A DNA stretch of 64,000 nucleotides from Massilia sp. IC2-278 (GCF_020708045.1 NZ_JAJFES010000004.1:186001-250000), one strand, 5' to 3'; positions 36,969 to 45,961 are shown, numbered from the stretch's first letter. Program-made: numbers and translations. Notes: a model not told the origin generated them from the letters alone.

Positions 36969-37508
36969 TCATTGCTGCTGAAGAGAACGCCATCCCTCGG
37001 GCACCAGGCCGCAAAAAGCGGCGATCCTGTCGACCGTTTCCCCGACCATGTAGCCACTCAGTCCCGCGCCGAAGCGGAAGGCGCCGCTGTCGGTATCGAT
37101 TTCGATCGGTCCCGGATACATGCCGAGTGCATCCCATTTGCCTTCGGCCGACCAGGCCTGCGGCGTGGGCAGCGCGCGCACCGAGCGGATGCTATTGGCC
37201 GCCACCACGAGCATGCCATCGGGAACGTCGCCTCCTTTGTAGATGCAGAGCGCATCGCGGAACACGAAGCTGCGGTACAGCATGGCCAGCACCAGCAAAC
37301 ACATCACGGCCAGCACTACCAGCGGCAGCCAGGACACGTCGTCCGGCGCCCGGCGCAGGTTCCTGAACGTGGCAGGCAGCAGGAACAGCAGCAGGAAAGC
37401 GCCCACCAGCACTGGCAACATCCGCTTCTGGGTCGGACAGACGATGCGCAGCACCGCGTCGCCGGCCGGCGGGTGTTCATTGACTGTTGCTGAAGGCAGG
37501 TCCGGCAT
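36969..37508 (-). CDS. hypothetical PH-like membrane protein
   Basis: Not recognised by name. The start MPDLPSATVNEHPPAG (ATG 37508) is followed by a charged N-terminus, two hydrophobic segments (MLPVLVGAFLLLFLLPATF and WLPLVVLAVMCLLVLAML) and a soluble C-terminal domain, RDALCIYKGGDVPDGMLVVAANSIRSVRAL and later, whose beta pattern resembles bacterial PH (bPH) domains. 179 residues. Divergent from the methyltransferase gene across about 110 bases. Confidence 0.6.
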   Translation of the reverse strand: MPDLPSATVNEHPPAGDAVLRIVCPTQKRMLPVLVGAFLLLFLLPATFRNLRRAPDDVSWLPLVVLAVMCLLVLAMLYRSFVFRDALCIYKGGDVPDGMLVVAANSIRSVRALPTPQAWSAEGKWDALGMYPGPIEIDTDSGAFRFGAGLSGYMVGETVDRIAAFCGLVPEGWRSLQQQ

Positions 37509-37617
37509 CGCGACTCCTGGTGTGGAAACGGATGAGTATATCGCCAACTCTGCCGGCAATTGCCGGGCATTACCGGCCGCAGCTGGCGCATAATGGCCTT
37601 TTGCAAGCGGAGGACAC

Positions 37618-38289
37618 ATGCCTGCCCAGCTCGACACCAGCGTCATCGACTCCTGGCACCGGAATACCGATCCCTGGGTCGCGGCGATACGCAATGGCGA
37701 AATCGAAAGCCGCACCCTGGTCACGAATGCGGCTATCGTCGACACGGTGCGTGCCCATGCACCGCAAACCGCCGTCGATCTCGGCTGCGGCGAAGGCTGG
37801 CTGGTGCGGGCGCTGCCGGAAGTGAGGATGATCGGCGTGGATGCGATCGCCGGCCTGGTGGAGGCGGCGCAGGCGGCCGGCGGCGGGGAATTCCGCTGCC
37901 TGTCCTACGAGCAGATCGCACAGGGCGAACTGCAGCTGGCCGCCGATCTCGCGGTCTGCAATTTTTCGCTGATCGGAAAAGAAGCGGTCGAAGGCCTGTT
38001 CGTCGCGGCGCCCTCCTTCCTGCGCCGCGGCGGGCACCTGGTGGTGCAGACCGTGCATCCGCTGCTGGCCTGCGGCGAGCAGGCGTATGCCGATGGCTGG
38101 CGCGAGGGCAGCTGGGCCGGTTTCAACAGCGGTTTCCAGGATGCGCCGCCCTGGTATTTCCGCACCCTCTCAAACTGGATCGCGCTCTTTGAAAACAATG
38201 GCCTGCGTATCCGGGAAATGCGCGAACCGCTGCATCCGCAAAGCGGCAAGCCGGCGTCGCTGATCCTCGTCGGCCAGCTGCCGGAATAA
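37618..38289 (+). CDS. class I SAM-dependent methyltransferase
   Basis: Rossmann-fold methyltransferase of unknown substrate. Motif I is AVDLGCGEGWLVRALPE (about residue 58), followed by the acidic MIGVDAIAGLVEAA, motif II ADLAVCNFSLIGKE and LRRGGHLVVQTVHPL. 223 residues and no extra domain. It follows a small gap and ends before the convergent corA. Confidence 0.8.
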   Translation: MPAQLDTSVIDSWHRNTDPWVAAIRNGEIESRTLVTNAAIVDTVRAHAPQTAVDLGCGEGWLVRALPEVRMIGVDAIAGLVEAAQAAGGGEFRCLSYEQIAQGELQLAADLAVCNFSLIGKEAVEGLFVAAPSFLRRGGHLVVQTVHPLLACGEQAYADGWREGSWAGFNSGFQDAPPWYFRTLSNWIALFENNGLRIREMREPLHPQSGKPASLILVGQLPE

Positions 38290-38325
38290 TCAGGCGAACT
38301 TCAGACGACGAATTTCAGGCTAACT

Positions 38326-39300
38326 TCAGGCCAGTTTCAGCCAGCCGCGCCGGCGGAAGTACCACAGCGGCGCAATCGCGCTGGCGATCATCATGCCGAT
38401 GGCGAAGGGATAGCCATAGGTCCAGTCCAGCTCCGGGAACCATTTATGAAAGTTCATCCCGTAGATGCTGGCGATCAGGGTCGGCGGCAGGAAAGCCACC
38501 GAGGCCACCGAGAAGATCTTGATGATCTTGTTCTGGTTAATGTTAATGAAGCCGACGGTGGCATCCATCAGGAAGTTCACCTTGTCGAACAGGAAGGACG
38601 TGTGGCCATCCAGCGATTCGATGTCGCGCAAGATCTGGCGCGCATCGTCGAATTGTTCGGCATTCAGCAAACGCCCGCGCATCAGGAAACTCACCGCGCG
38701 GCGCGTATCCATCATGTTGCGGCGGATGCGGCCATTCAAGTCTTCCTCGTGGGCGATGGCATTCAGCGCGGCAGCCGCGTCCTGGTCGGTGAATTCCTTT
38801 TGCAGCACGCGCTGGCTGACTTCTTCCAGGCTTTCGTAGATGCCCTCGAGCGCATCGGCCGAGTATTCGGCATCGGTCGCGTACAAGTCGAGCAGCACGT
38901 CCATGTAGTCGCCGATTGAACCAGGGCGCGAACGCGCGCGCATGCGCACCAGGCGAAATACCGGCAAATCGTCCGAGTGCATCGAGAACAGCATCTTGCC
39001 CGACAGGATAAAGGCGACGGTGACCACGCGCGAGGGGCCGTCTTCTTCCTCGAGCAGGAAGTCGGTGCGCAGGTGCAGGTCGCCGTTTTCGGCTTCGTAA
39101 TAACGGGCCGAGGCCTCGATGTCCGACACTTCGTCTTCGCCCGGCAGCGAGACGCCGTAGATGGCCTTGACCCAGGCACGCTCGTCGTCGTCCGGATCGG
39201 TGAGATCGACCCAGACAGGCGTGGCATTCTCCAGGTCCGCGCGCGACGCGATCGGGACCTGGTTCAGACGGCCATTTTGTAGGACAAATACGTTGATCAT
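38326..39300 (-). CDS. corA: CorA-type magnesium/cobalt transporter
   Basis: Inner-membrane pentameric divalent-cation channel. The large cytoplasmic domain is followed by two C-terminal membrane helices with the signature IYGMNFHKW in the loop and a final PLWYFRRRGWLKLA. The ATG at 39300 (MINVFVLQNG) is used instead of the in-frame codon eight residues upstream. 324 residues. Single gene; convergent with the methyltransferase. Confidence 0.93.
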   Translation of the reverse strand: MINVFVLQNGRLNQVPIASRADLENATPVWVDLTDPDDDERAWVKAIYGVSLPGEDEVSDIEASARYYEAENGDLHLRTDFLLEEEDGPSRVVTVAFILSGKMLFSMHSDDLPVFRLVRMRARSRPGSIGDYMDVLLDLYATDAEYSADALEGIYESLEEVSQRVLQKEFTDQDAAAALNAIAHEEDLNGRIRRNMMDTRRAVSFLMRGRLLNAEQFDDARQILRDIESLDGHTSFLFDKVNFLMDATVGFININQNKIIKIFSVASVAFLPPTLIASIYGMNFHKWFPELDWTYGYPFAIGMMIASAIAPLWYFRRRGWLKLA

Positions 39301-39422
39301 GCGCGCTTTCTCGGCCGGAATCAAAACTGACGCAAGTGTACTCGTTCACCCCGTGCGCGGCCACCCCGAAACAACGGTTTTGCCCCGTCTTCGGCGTTTT
39401 TTCAACGAATTAAATGTTGGAT

Positions 39423-40154
39423 TCAGGGCAACTCTGCCGCACCCATCCGGCGCTGGATCAGGCTGGTCCTCTTGACCAGGTAATTGGTGCTGCGGTGGCG
39501 GTCGTAATAGCGGGGATTCGGTAACATTACTGCCAGGCGCGCGGCCTGGGCCGGGGCGAGATTGGCCGCCGGGGTGCGGAAGTAATAGCGCGCCGCCGCT
39601 TCCGCGCCGAACACGCCGCGGCCGAATTCGACCACGTTCAAATACACTTCCAGGATACGGCGCTTGCTCATCACCGACTCCAGCATGAAGGCGATGATCA
39701 TTTCCTGGCCCTTGCGCAGATAGCTGCGCGAACCCGACAGGAACAGGTTTTTCGCCAGCTGCTGGGTAATCGTCGAACCGCCGCCGACCACCTTGTGCTT
39801 GCGGTTGTTGCGGTTATAGGCGCGCTCCAGCGCCTCGAAATCCACGCCCGGGTGATCGGCGAAATTCGCGTCTTCGGACGCCACCACCGCGCGTTTCAGG
39901 TTATTCGAAATGCGGTCGTAGGGCACCCATTGGTGTTTCAGTTCCGCATTCGGATTCTTTTCGCGCAATTCCGAGAGTTGCTGGCGCATGAAACTGGTCG
40001 AGCCTGGATTAAACCAGACGAACCAGCACACTTGCACGAAGAAATACAGTTGCAGCAGGATGAAAGCCAGGATCGGGCCGAGGAAAATCCATTTGATCCA
40101 GCGGCGTGGTTTCGACGCGCCCGACGCGCCGCCCGCATTGCCTTTTTTCGCCAT
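39423..40154 (-). CDS. mtgA: monofunctional peptidoglycan glycosyltransferase
   Basis: GT51 enzyme polymerising lipid II. A single membrane anchor (WIFLGPILAFILLQLYFFVQV) is followed by the five GT51 motifs, including SEDANFADHPGVDFEAL (catalytic Glu), GGGSTITQQLAKNLFL, RKGQEMIIAFMLE and LNVVEFGRGVFGAEAAA; no transpeptidase domain follows. ATG at 40154 (MAKKGNAGGA). 243 residues, typical. The long frame upstream is an aroE shadow. It lies nine bases after aroE in the same direction. Confidence 0.95.
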   Translation of the reverse strand: MAKKGNAGGASGASKPRRWIKWIFLGPILAFILLQLYFFVQVCWFVWFNPGSTSFMRQQLSELREKNPNAELKHQWVPYDRISNNLKRAVVASEDANFADHPGVDFEALERAYNRNNRKHKVVGGGSTITQQLAKNLFLSGSRSYLRKGQEMIIAFMLESVMSKRRILEVYLNVVEFGRGVFGAEAAARYYFRTPAANLAPAQAARLAVMLPNPRYYDRHRSTNYLVKRTSLIQRRMGAAELP

Positions 40155-40162
40155 CGTTTGAA

Positions 40163-40984
40163 TTATGTTCTGAGTGTGGTCAGGAGTTCGCGCGTGTCCG
40201 GACGTACGCCGCGCCAGATCGTGAATGCTTCGGCGGCCTGTTCGACCAGCATGCCGAAGCCGTCGCGCGTGGCGGCGCCCTGTTTTGCGGCGAATACCAT
40301 GAAAGGCGTCGGCGCATCGCCGTACATCATGTCCAGCGCCAGCGTCTCCTTCGTAAAAGCCGATGCCGGGACCGGCGGCATTTCCTGCGCCAGGCTGGCC
40401 GAGGTGGCGTTCACCACGATGTCGAAGCTGCCTTCGATTGCACCGAAGCCGACGGCCTTGACCTGCGTGACCTGGTCCTGGAAGTCGGCCACCAGGGCGT
40501 CGGCGGTTTTCCGGGTACGGTTGGCCACCACGATGGCGGCCGGTCCCTGCTGCAGGAAAGGCAGCATCACGCCGCGCGCCGCGCCGCCCGCACCCAGCAG
40601 CAGGATGCGCTTGCCGGCCAGCGCCACGCCGGCATTGCGCACGATGTCGGCCACCAGGCCGGGGCCGTCGGTGTTGTCGCCGACGATCTCGCCGTCGATG
40701 AAGCTCAGGGTATTCACGGCGCCGGCGGCGCGCGCCCGCTCTTCCAGGCGCGTGGCCAGGGCGGCTGCTTCCAGCTTGAAGGGCACGGTGACGTTCGCAC
40801 CCTTGTAGCCCTTCCCGATCAGGTCGCGCACGACGTCGGCAAAGGCGTCGAGCGGCGCCAGGCGGCGGCCGTAGTCGATGTGCTGCCCGGTCTGCGCGGC
40901 AAAGGCGGCGTGGATCTGCGGCGACTTGCTGTGCGCGACCGGGTTGCCGATCACGCAATATTTATCGGGAGGGGTGTCCATCAT
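40163..40984 (-). CDS. aroE: shikimate dehydrogenase
   Basis: NADPH-dependent reduction of 3-dehydroshikimate in the chorismate pathway. Substrate motif NPVAHSKSPQIHAAF, catalytic Lys/Asp in GANVTVPFKLEA and GDNTDGPGLV, and the glycine-rich LLLGAGGAARGVMLP. The start is ATG 40984, overlapping the stop of the TonB-like gene as ATGA. 273 residues. aroQ is about 8 kb away in this window. Confidence 0.96.
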   Translation of the reverse strand: MMDTPPDKYCVIGNPVAHSKSPQIHAAFAAQTGQHIDYGRRLAPLDAFADVVRDLIGKGYKGANVTVPFKLEAAALATRLEERARAAGAVNTLSFIDGEIVGDNTDGPGLVADIVRNAGVALAGKRILLLGAGGAARGVMLPFLQQGPAAIVVANRTRKTADALVADFQDQVTQVKAVGFGAIEGSFDIVVNATSASLAQEMPPVPASAFTKETLALDMMYGDAPTPFMVFAAKQGAATRDGFGMLVEQAAEAFTIWRGVRPDTRELLTTLRT

Positions 40985-41904
40985 GACTGCTCCTGCAATT
41001 CGGCCTTCATTTTTTCCTCGCGGGTGAAGGTAAAGCGGGTGATCACGATCCACAAGTCATCCTTGCCGACCGAGCGCATATTCTGGGGGAAGCTGCCGAA
41101 GGGCGCGGCGCGGCGCACGATTTCGAGCGCCGCCTTGTCCAGCGCCGGGTTGCCGGAACTGCGCTCGACGCGCGGGCCGCCCTCCTTCTGGTACAGGCTG
41201 CCGTCCTGGTAGACGGGAATCGACACCACCAGCTCGCCGTACAGCTTGCGCCCGTTCTGCTGGGGGAAGTTCAGCGTGCCGATCTCCTCCACGCGCTTCT
41301 GCATTGCCTTGTAGTACAGCGCGTAGCCTACCTGGCGCGTGCTCGGCGAAATGTGGGTGCGCTTCGGGCGGCGGTTCTGGTCTTCGATGGTCTGCGTGAT
41401 CTCGGCCGTCATGCGCGCGATCTGGCGCGTGGTGTCGATTTCGTCCTGGCCGGTGCGGGTGGGGTCGGGCTTGTCCTTGTCGCGCACCGGGGCGGCGTTG
41501 AAGTCCGACGTTTTCACGCGCGTGAGCACGTTTTGCTGGAGCTGTTCGAGCTCGGCGATACGGCGCTGCAGGGCCTTGATGCTGTCGCCGTTGTCGATGC
41601 GGCGCAGGTCGGGCAGCGGCGACCTGGCGCGGCCGCTGTCGGCCGTGCCGCCGCCTTCCAGGTTGGCCTGGGCCAGGGCATCGGCTTTCGCCGGGGCGTT
41701 GGCGTGCCGGGCGTTGACGAGGATGACTTCCAGGCCGGGATCGGCCGGCTGCATGCGGAACACTTCGGGCGCGGCAAAACGGATCGCCAGCAAGAGCGCA
41801 TGCGCGGCCACCGAAGCGGCCAGGGCGATCATCAAGGGATGGTTTTCTCGGGAATACTTCACGCGTGCGCGCCGGACGGCAGTTGAATCTGGGAATCCAA
41901 GCAT
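40981..41904 (-). CDS. TonB-family energy-transducer-like protein
   Basis: One N-terminal membrane segment (LMIALAASVAAHALLLAIRF) precedes a periplasmic Ala/Gly-rich stretch, a coiled coil (about 110-135: SIKALQRRIAELEQLQQNVL) and a C-terminal TonB-like domain (YGELVVSIPVYQDGSLYQKEGGP..SSGNPALDKAALEIVRRAAPFG). The region has no long Pro-Lys spacer, unlike classical TonB, and no exbB/exbD follow; instead it heads aroE-mtgA. The Ala-rich linker with coiled coil resembles TolA/TonB relatives in betaproteobacteria. 307 residues. A GTG about 14 codons in is an alternative start. Confidence 0.78.
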   Translation of the reverse strand: MLGFPDSTAVRRARVKYSRENHPLMIALAASVAAHALLLAIRFAAPEVFRMQPADPGLEVILVNARHANAPAKADALAQANLEGGGTADSGRARSPLPDLRRIDNGDSIKALQRRIAELEQLQQNVLTRVKTSDFNAAPVRDKDKPDPTRTGQDEIDTTRQIARMTAEITQTIEDQNRRPKRTHISPSTRQVGYALYYKAMQKRVEEIGTLNFPQQNGRKLYGELVVSIPVYQDGSLYQKEGGPRVERSSGNPALDKAALEIVRRAAPFGSFPQNMRSVGKDDLWIVITRFTFTREEKMKAELQEQS

Positions 41905-41975
41905 TCTACAGCGGAGGAAGTCGCTGCGGGCGGTTGGTGGCCGCGGGGCAACAGTTGAGTGCTCGGAACCTCAAG

Positions 41976-42008
41976 CGTACGGTGGGCACGCCGTGCCCAC
42001 GCGGTTAC
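41976..42008. repeat. REP-like palindrome
   Basis: Short-form member: CGTACGGTGGGCAC, a two-base spacer GC, then GTGCCCACGCGGTTAC in outline; note the CG centre. It is in the reverse orientation relative to the copy at 42170. Confidence 0.75.
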
Positions 42009-42169
42009 GGGCGCCTCCAGTTGGCTACGTGCTGCGGCTATCCAACACGTGGCCTGGGCAGAATGGCACTGCTACTTCGGGTTTCGACGTGCTCGAATAA
42101 TCTGTTCTTGCGGTCTCGATTTTTTATATGGCGCAAGATGATGTGGGGCCGCGTGGTTGCCGCTTCATC

Positions 42170-42197
42170 ACCGCGTGGGCACGAGTGCCCACCCTAC
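42170..42197. repeat. REP-like palindrome
   Basis: Short-form member ACCGCGTGGGCAC..GTGCCCACCCTAC with an GA spacer pair, forward orientation. It forms a divergent pair with the copy at 41976. Confidence 0.75.
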
Positions 42198-42219
42198 CAA
42201 AGCGACGCCAATAAAGCCG

Positions 42220-42489
42220 TTACGGTTTCTTTGGGCAATCCAGCTTCAGTGCGGCGCCATCTTTCTCGGCGAAATATTCGACGCATTCCGCTCCGTCCCG
42301 GTAGATCGTGCGCATGCCGAACGAGGACGCGTAATCGGCCTCGTTGAAGCTCACCGAGCCATCGTGATCGAGGTCGATGGCGTCATACGCCAGCGGCGAG
42401 CGGTACACCATCCAGGCGAACACGGCCCAATAGGCCAGCACGATCACGGGTGTCACGATGACGATGGTGCGTATCGACCTGCTGCTCAT
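42220..42489 (-). CDS. small EF-hand-like membrane protein
   Basis: 89-residue protein with an N-terminal membrane segment (IVIVTPVIVLAYWAVFAWMVY) and an outward domain containing DLDHDGSVSFNEADYA, a single canonical EF-hand loop (positions D1, D3, D5, S7, E12-like). Two Cys (AECVEY and LDCPKK) could form a disulfide. It follows the RNB gene by 27 bases on the same strand, suggesting co-transcription. No name assigned; calcium binding is inference. Confidence 0.7.
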   Translation of the reverse strand: MSSRSIRTIVIVTPVIVLAYWAVFAWMVYRSPLAYDAIDLDHDGSVSFNEADYASSFGMRTIYRDGAECVEYFAEKDGAALKLDCPKKP

Positions 42490-42516
42490 GATGGAATGGT
42501 GTCCGCCCCTGAAGGA

Positions 42517-44583
42517 TTATTGCGCGCCGGCAGCCGGCGCGGCGTCGTCGGTGCTGACGGCGGCCACGGCGCCTTCGGCTTCGACCACTTCTTCCACCGC
42601 AGCCTCGCCGGTATCGCCAACCTCACCAACCGCGCCATCGCCCTCTTCCTCATCGAAGGCCAGCTCCTCGCTCGGCGCGGCCTGCGCCACTTCGAGCAGG
42701 CGCGCTTCCAGCGACAAATCGACTTCATCCCAGCGCACGATGTCGAGTTTCACTTGCGCGCCGCGCGCCACCGGCGGCATGCCCGGCAGGCGGATCACCA
42801 GCGGCACCTCGGTCAGGCGCAGCACGTCTTCCTTCAGCACGACAGCCTCGGTCTGCTTCACCTGCTCCTGGCCCAGCCAGCGCAGGCACCAGTAGCGTTC
42901 CATGGTCTGCTGGAAATCGTTGTAGGCCGAATAAGCCGCATCGAAGGCCGAGACGATCGAGAACAGGGTCGCGTCGCGCGGCTTGAACGGGGCGACCAGA
43001 GGCGCGGTCACGCCGTGCTCGGCGCAGGCGATGATTTGCCACTGGTTGACCAGGTCGGTGTAGCGGCGCAGGGGCGAGGTGCTCCAGGCATATTGATCCA
43101 CGCCCAGGCCCTGGTGCGGCGCGGCATGCGTGACCATGCGCACCTGCATCTTGGCGGCCCAACCGGCGCCGCTGCCGGCGCCCTGCGAACGGTAGATGCC
43201 CGGCACGCCCGAGTCGTGCAGCAGCTTGCCCCAGGTGCTGTTGGCAAAGATCATCAGCTCGGCGACGATCTTGTCGAGCGGCGCGCCACGCTTGCGGCGC
43301 ACGATCGAGACCACGTCGTCTTCCACATAGAAATTGAAGTCGACGCGGTTCGCCTGCTCCGGCTTCAGGCCGAATGCTTCGCGTTTTAGCATGCGGCCCG
43401 CTTCCAGTTTCAATGCCCACTTCCACAGCAGCGCCAGTTCCGCCTTGTGCGGATACTCGCCGGCGCCGCTTTCCAGCGTTTCTTCGTTGACCAGCTCGTC
43501 CAGATCATTGTGGCGCAGGTTGTTTTTAATAGGCACCAGTTCGGCACGGGTCGTGGTCGACACCGTCGACCAGTCGGCCGGGTTCAGCGTCGCGTACAGC
43601 GACAGTGCCGGGCAGGTATTGCCCTCGGCCAGGGTAAAGGCGTTCACCACTTCGTCCGGCAGCATGGTGATCTTGTCGCCCGGCATGTACACGGTGGACA
43701 TGCGGCTGCGTGCGATCTTGTCGATCTCGTCGTCCGGCTTGATGGCAAGACCCGGCGCGGCGATGTGGATACCGACGCGCACGTTGCCGTCTTCCAGCTG
43801 CTCGACCGAGAAGGCATCGTCGATCTCGGTGGTGGTGAAGTCGTCGATCGAGAAGGCGGCCACGTTCGCCGTCGGCAGGCCGGCAGGCGCACTCGGCACG
43901 GGCACGGCCGGGAAACCGGCGCCGCGCGGGAAGTTCTCGAACAGGAAGCGGCCCATGTGCAGCTCTTTCGGCGAGGCGATGCCGCCGGCTTTCAGCATCA
44001 GGCGCGGGGCCGAAGTCTGCAGTTCGCTGGCGGCCGTTTCCATGGCCTTGTATTCGATGGTGTTGCGGTCCGGCTTGAACAGCAGCTGGTGCACCATGGG
44101 CTGCAGCGCGGCCGGCAATTTGCCCGCCTTCAGTTCCTCGACGTAGCCGGCCTGGATCAGGGCCTGCTGCTTTTTCTTTTCGATGCCGGCCTGGGCCGCG
44201 CGCAGCGATTGCTCGGGCGCCGCCTTGTAGCGGCCACGGCCCTTTTTATAGAAGTAGATCGGCGCATTGTGCAGGGCCAGCACCAGGCCGGCGGCCTCGG
44301 CCGGCAGCGGCGCATGGCCGAAGTACTCGGCGCCGAGCTCGGCAAAGCCGAACTCTTCCTGGCCAGCGACTTCCCACAGGAATTCCAGGTCGACGTCGGC
44401 GGCGATGCCCTTGGCAGCCTCGAGCAGCGACGCGGGGTCGGGTTTCTCGAACTGGAGCAGCACGTCCTTGGCCTTGACTTTGGATCGTTTGCCGCTCGAC
44501 AGTTCTACCTGGTAAGCCTCGCCTGCCTGGGACAGCACCGAGCCGACCTTGAAGTCGCCCGATTCTTCAAAAAATACATTCAT
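42517..44583 (-). CDS. RNB-domain 3'-5' exoribonuclease (RNase II/R family)
   Basis: Processive hydrolytic exoribonuclease. The N-terminus (MNVFFEESGDFKVGSVLSQ) is a betaproteobacterial OB-like domain rather than canonical RNase R, then comes an RNB domain with FSIDDFTTTEIDDAFSVEQL (catalytic Asp cluster, about residue 250), HIAAPGLAIKPDDEID and MPGDKITMLP. A C-terminal S1-like end and an acidic tail (EELAFDEEEGDG) follow. 688 residues. A MITE-like element begins 30 bases upstream of the start. Confidence 0.92.
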   Translation of the reverse strand: MNVFFEESGDFKVGSVLSQAGEAYQVELSSGKRSKVKAKDVLLQFEKPDPASLLEAAKGIAADVDLEFLWEVAGQEEFGFAELGAEYFGHAPLPAEAAGLVLALHNAPIYFYKKGRGRYKAAPEQSLRAAQAGIEKKKQQALIQAGYVEELKAGKLPAALQPMVHQLLFKPDRNTIEYKAMETAASELQTSAPRLMLKAGGIASPKELHMGRFLFENFPRGAGFPAVPVPSAPAGLPTANVAAFSIDDFTTTEIDDAFSVEQLEDGNVRVGIHIAAPGLAIKPDDEIDKIARSRMSTVYMPGDKITMLPDEVVNAFTLAEGNTCPALSLYATLNPADWSTVSTTTRAELVPIKNNLRHNDLDELVNEETLESGAGEYPHKAELALLWKWALKLEAGRMLKREAFGLKPEQANRVDFNFYVEDDVVSIVRRKRGAPLDKIVAELMIFANSTWGKLLHDSGVPGIYRSQGAGSGAGWAAKMQVRMVTHAAPHQGLGVDQYAWSTSPLRRYTDLVNQWQIIACAEHGVTAPLVAPFKPRDATLFSIVSAFDAAYSAYNDFQQTMERYWCLRWLGQEQVKQTEAVVLKEDVLRLTEVPLVIRLPGMPPVARGAQVKLDIVRWDEVDLSLEARLLEVAQAAPSEELAFDEEEGDGAVGEVGDTGEAAVEEVVEAEGAVAAVSTDDAAPAAGAQ

Positions 44584-44613
44584 TGTTTATGTCGCAATCG
44601 TGTCGCGTTATTA

Positions 44614-44786
44614 AGAACCTATCTCAGTAGGTAAGAGTCGCTGCTGAGGCGCCTGGAAAGCGGGGGCGGCGTTACTCGTCGTTGCATGGCTCGCCATGCG
44701 GCCTCCTCGCGCCTTGCCCGCGCTTCCCAGCCATCGCCTACGCGCATGTCCTCATCAGCTTCCCCTTACCTACTGAGATAGGTTCT
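44614..44786. repeat. 173-bp MITE-like element with perfect 22-bp inverted ends
   Basis: Terminal arms at 44614-44635 (beginning AGAACCTATCTCAGTAGG) and 44765-44786 are exact reverse complements over 22 bases. The ~129-base interior has no open frame of note and includes a short stem (GCATGGC..GCCATGC). The right arm supplies the last six residues (RTYLSR) and the stop codon of ubiC. I could not identify a clear target duplication. Consistent with a miniature inverted-repeat element whose transposase is elsewhere. Confidence 0.8.
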
Positions 44787-45350
44787 AAGTGTTGCGCCCA
44801 GATCGAGTACCGCCGGCAAGAATACCTCGGTGACCATCAGCAGGCCTTGATGGCGGCGATAGACACAGCGCCGCGCATAAAATTCGTTTCCCGTCACTGC
44901 GGTGCCGAGCGCAGACTGCATGCGCTCGAGCAGCGGGTGGCCCCTGCGCAAACGCGCAAATTCCAGTGGCCCGCGCACTACCAGCGGGTCGTAAAACAGG
45001 GTCGTGCCGAGCGAGCGTTCGCCCAGCGCCGAAAACAGCGGCCAGTCGCTGGCGCTGGCCGACATCGGCACCACCGTGTGGCCGAACACCGCCGGCGCAC
45101 CGTCGCAGCACAGCAGGACCTCGCGTTCCCACACCCGCTCGCGGCGCGGCAAGCCGATTGGAGCCGCTTCCTCGGGCGAGCACAGCGCGGCATGCTGGTG
45201 CACACGCTTCACGCGGAAGGTCTCGCTACTTCTCACCAGGCGCGCGGTCAGCGAACCCTTGGTCGTCAGCCAGTCGCGCATCCCGGCCGGCGCCTGCAAG
45301 GCGCCCACGTGGCGATGCCATCTCGCCTGGCGCAGCGAAGCATTGCGCAC
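44766..45350 (-). CDS. ubiC: chorismate pyruvate-lyase
   Basis: Makes 4-hydroxybenzoate from chorismate, the first step of ubiquinone synthesis. Seen: MRDWLTTKGSLTARL near the N-terminus, RREVLLC..PAVFGHTVVPMSA-type strands (WEREVLLCCDGAPAVFGHTVVP), the LGERSLGTTLFYDP segment and the late acidic TEVFLPAVLDLG. GTG at 45350 shares one base with the upstream stop (TAGTG) and fits the family start. 194 residues. The final RTYLSR is encoded by an inserted MITE-like arm, replacing the native C-terminus. Confidence 0.9.
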   Translation of the reverse strand: MRNASLRQARWHRHVGALQAPAGMRDWLTTKGSLTARLVRSSETFRVKRVHQHAALCSPEEAAPIGLPRRERVWEREVLLCCDGAPAVFGHTVVPMSASASDWPLFSALGERSLGTTLFYDPLVVRGPLEFARLRRGHPLLERMQSALGTAVTGNEFYARRCVYRRHQGLLMVTEVFLPAVLDLGATLRTYLSR

Positions 45351-45961
45351 TACTGCTTGCCTGCCTGCGACCAGTCGACATGCGGCTGGCAAAACGCCAG
45401 CACGGCGTCCACATACTGCGGGAATTCCGAAATCGCATGGTCGCTGCCGTCGATCACATGCTGGCGCGCGCCGGCGTAATGCGCCACCATGTCGCGGTAA
45501 TCCAGCACTTCGTCGCCGGTTGCCGCGATCAGGAAATAGCGCTCGGGACGCGTGATCGTGGCAACCTTCAGCTCGGCCAGCTCGTCGATGTATTCGCGGC
45601 GGAATTCGAACGGTTCGTCCGAATGCCAGTTCGTGGTCACGCCGACGTGCTGCTCCAGGTTCTTCAAGGGGTCGACCGCCGGGTTCAGCAGCACGGCGGG
45701 CACACCCAGGCGCTCGGCCAGCCAGGTGGCGTAGAAGCCGCCCAGCGAGGAACCGACGATCGCCAGGTCTTGCGGCGCGTGGCGCTCGGCCAGCAGCAGG
45801 GCCAGTTCCATCGCCGCTTTCGGCGAGGCCGGCAGCTGCGGGCAGATCAGGTCGTTCGCGCGGCCGGCCGCCGCCATGCGCTCCTGCACCACGCGCGCCT
45901 TGAACGAGCGCGGCGAGGAGCGAAAGCCGTGCAAGTACAAAACGTGCGCGTAGGCGATCAT
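45350..45961 (-). CDS. YqiA-type alpha/beta hydrolase esterase
   Basis: Small serine esterase fold. LYLHGFRSSPRSFKA begins the oxyanion region, VGSSLGGFYATWLAE carries the nucleophile Ser in GxSxG, IAATGDEVLDY the Asp and DGSDHAISEF the His. 203 residues, as in YqiA. The start overlaps the mpl stop by four bases and the end touches ubiC. Physiological substrate unknown. Confidence 0.9.
   Translation of the reverse strand: MIAYAHVLYLHGFRSSPRSFKARVVQERMAAAGRANDLICPQLPASPKAAMELALLLAERHAPQDLAIVGSSLGGFYATWLAERLGVPAVLLNPAVDPLKNLEQHVGVTTNWHSDEPFEFRREYIDELAELKVATITRPERYFLIAATGDEVLDYRDMVAHYAGARQHVIDGSDHAISEFPQYVDAVLAFCQPHVDWSQAGKQ

Larger units (their letters stand above)
41905..42219. other. 315-base gap carrying two repeats
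   Basis: Non-coding stretch between the EF-hand gene and the TonB-like gene, both leftward. It contains REP-like palindromes at 41976-42008 and 42170-42197, listed separately, and a lower-GC patch around 42100-42135. I see no open frame with family support. Confidence 0.6.

Noticed and set aside
40155..40958. Long upstream extension of mtgA
   Set aside because: The aroE gene covers this stretch in another frame with complete motifs, and mtgA has its own start at 40154.
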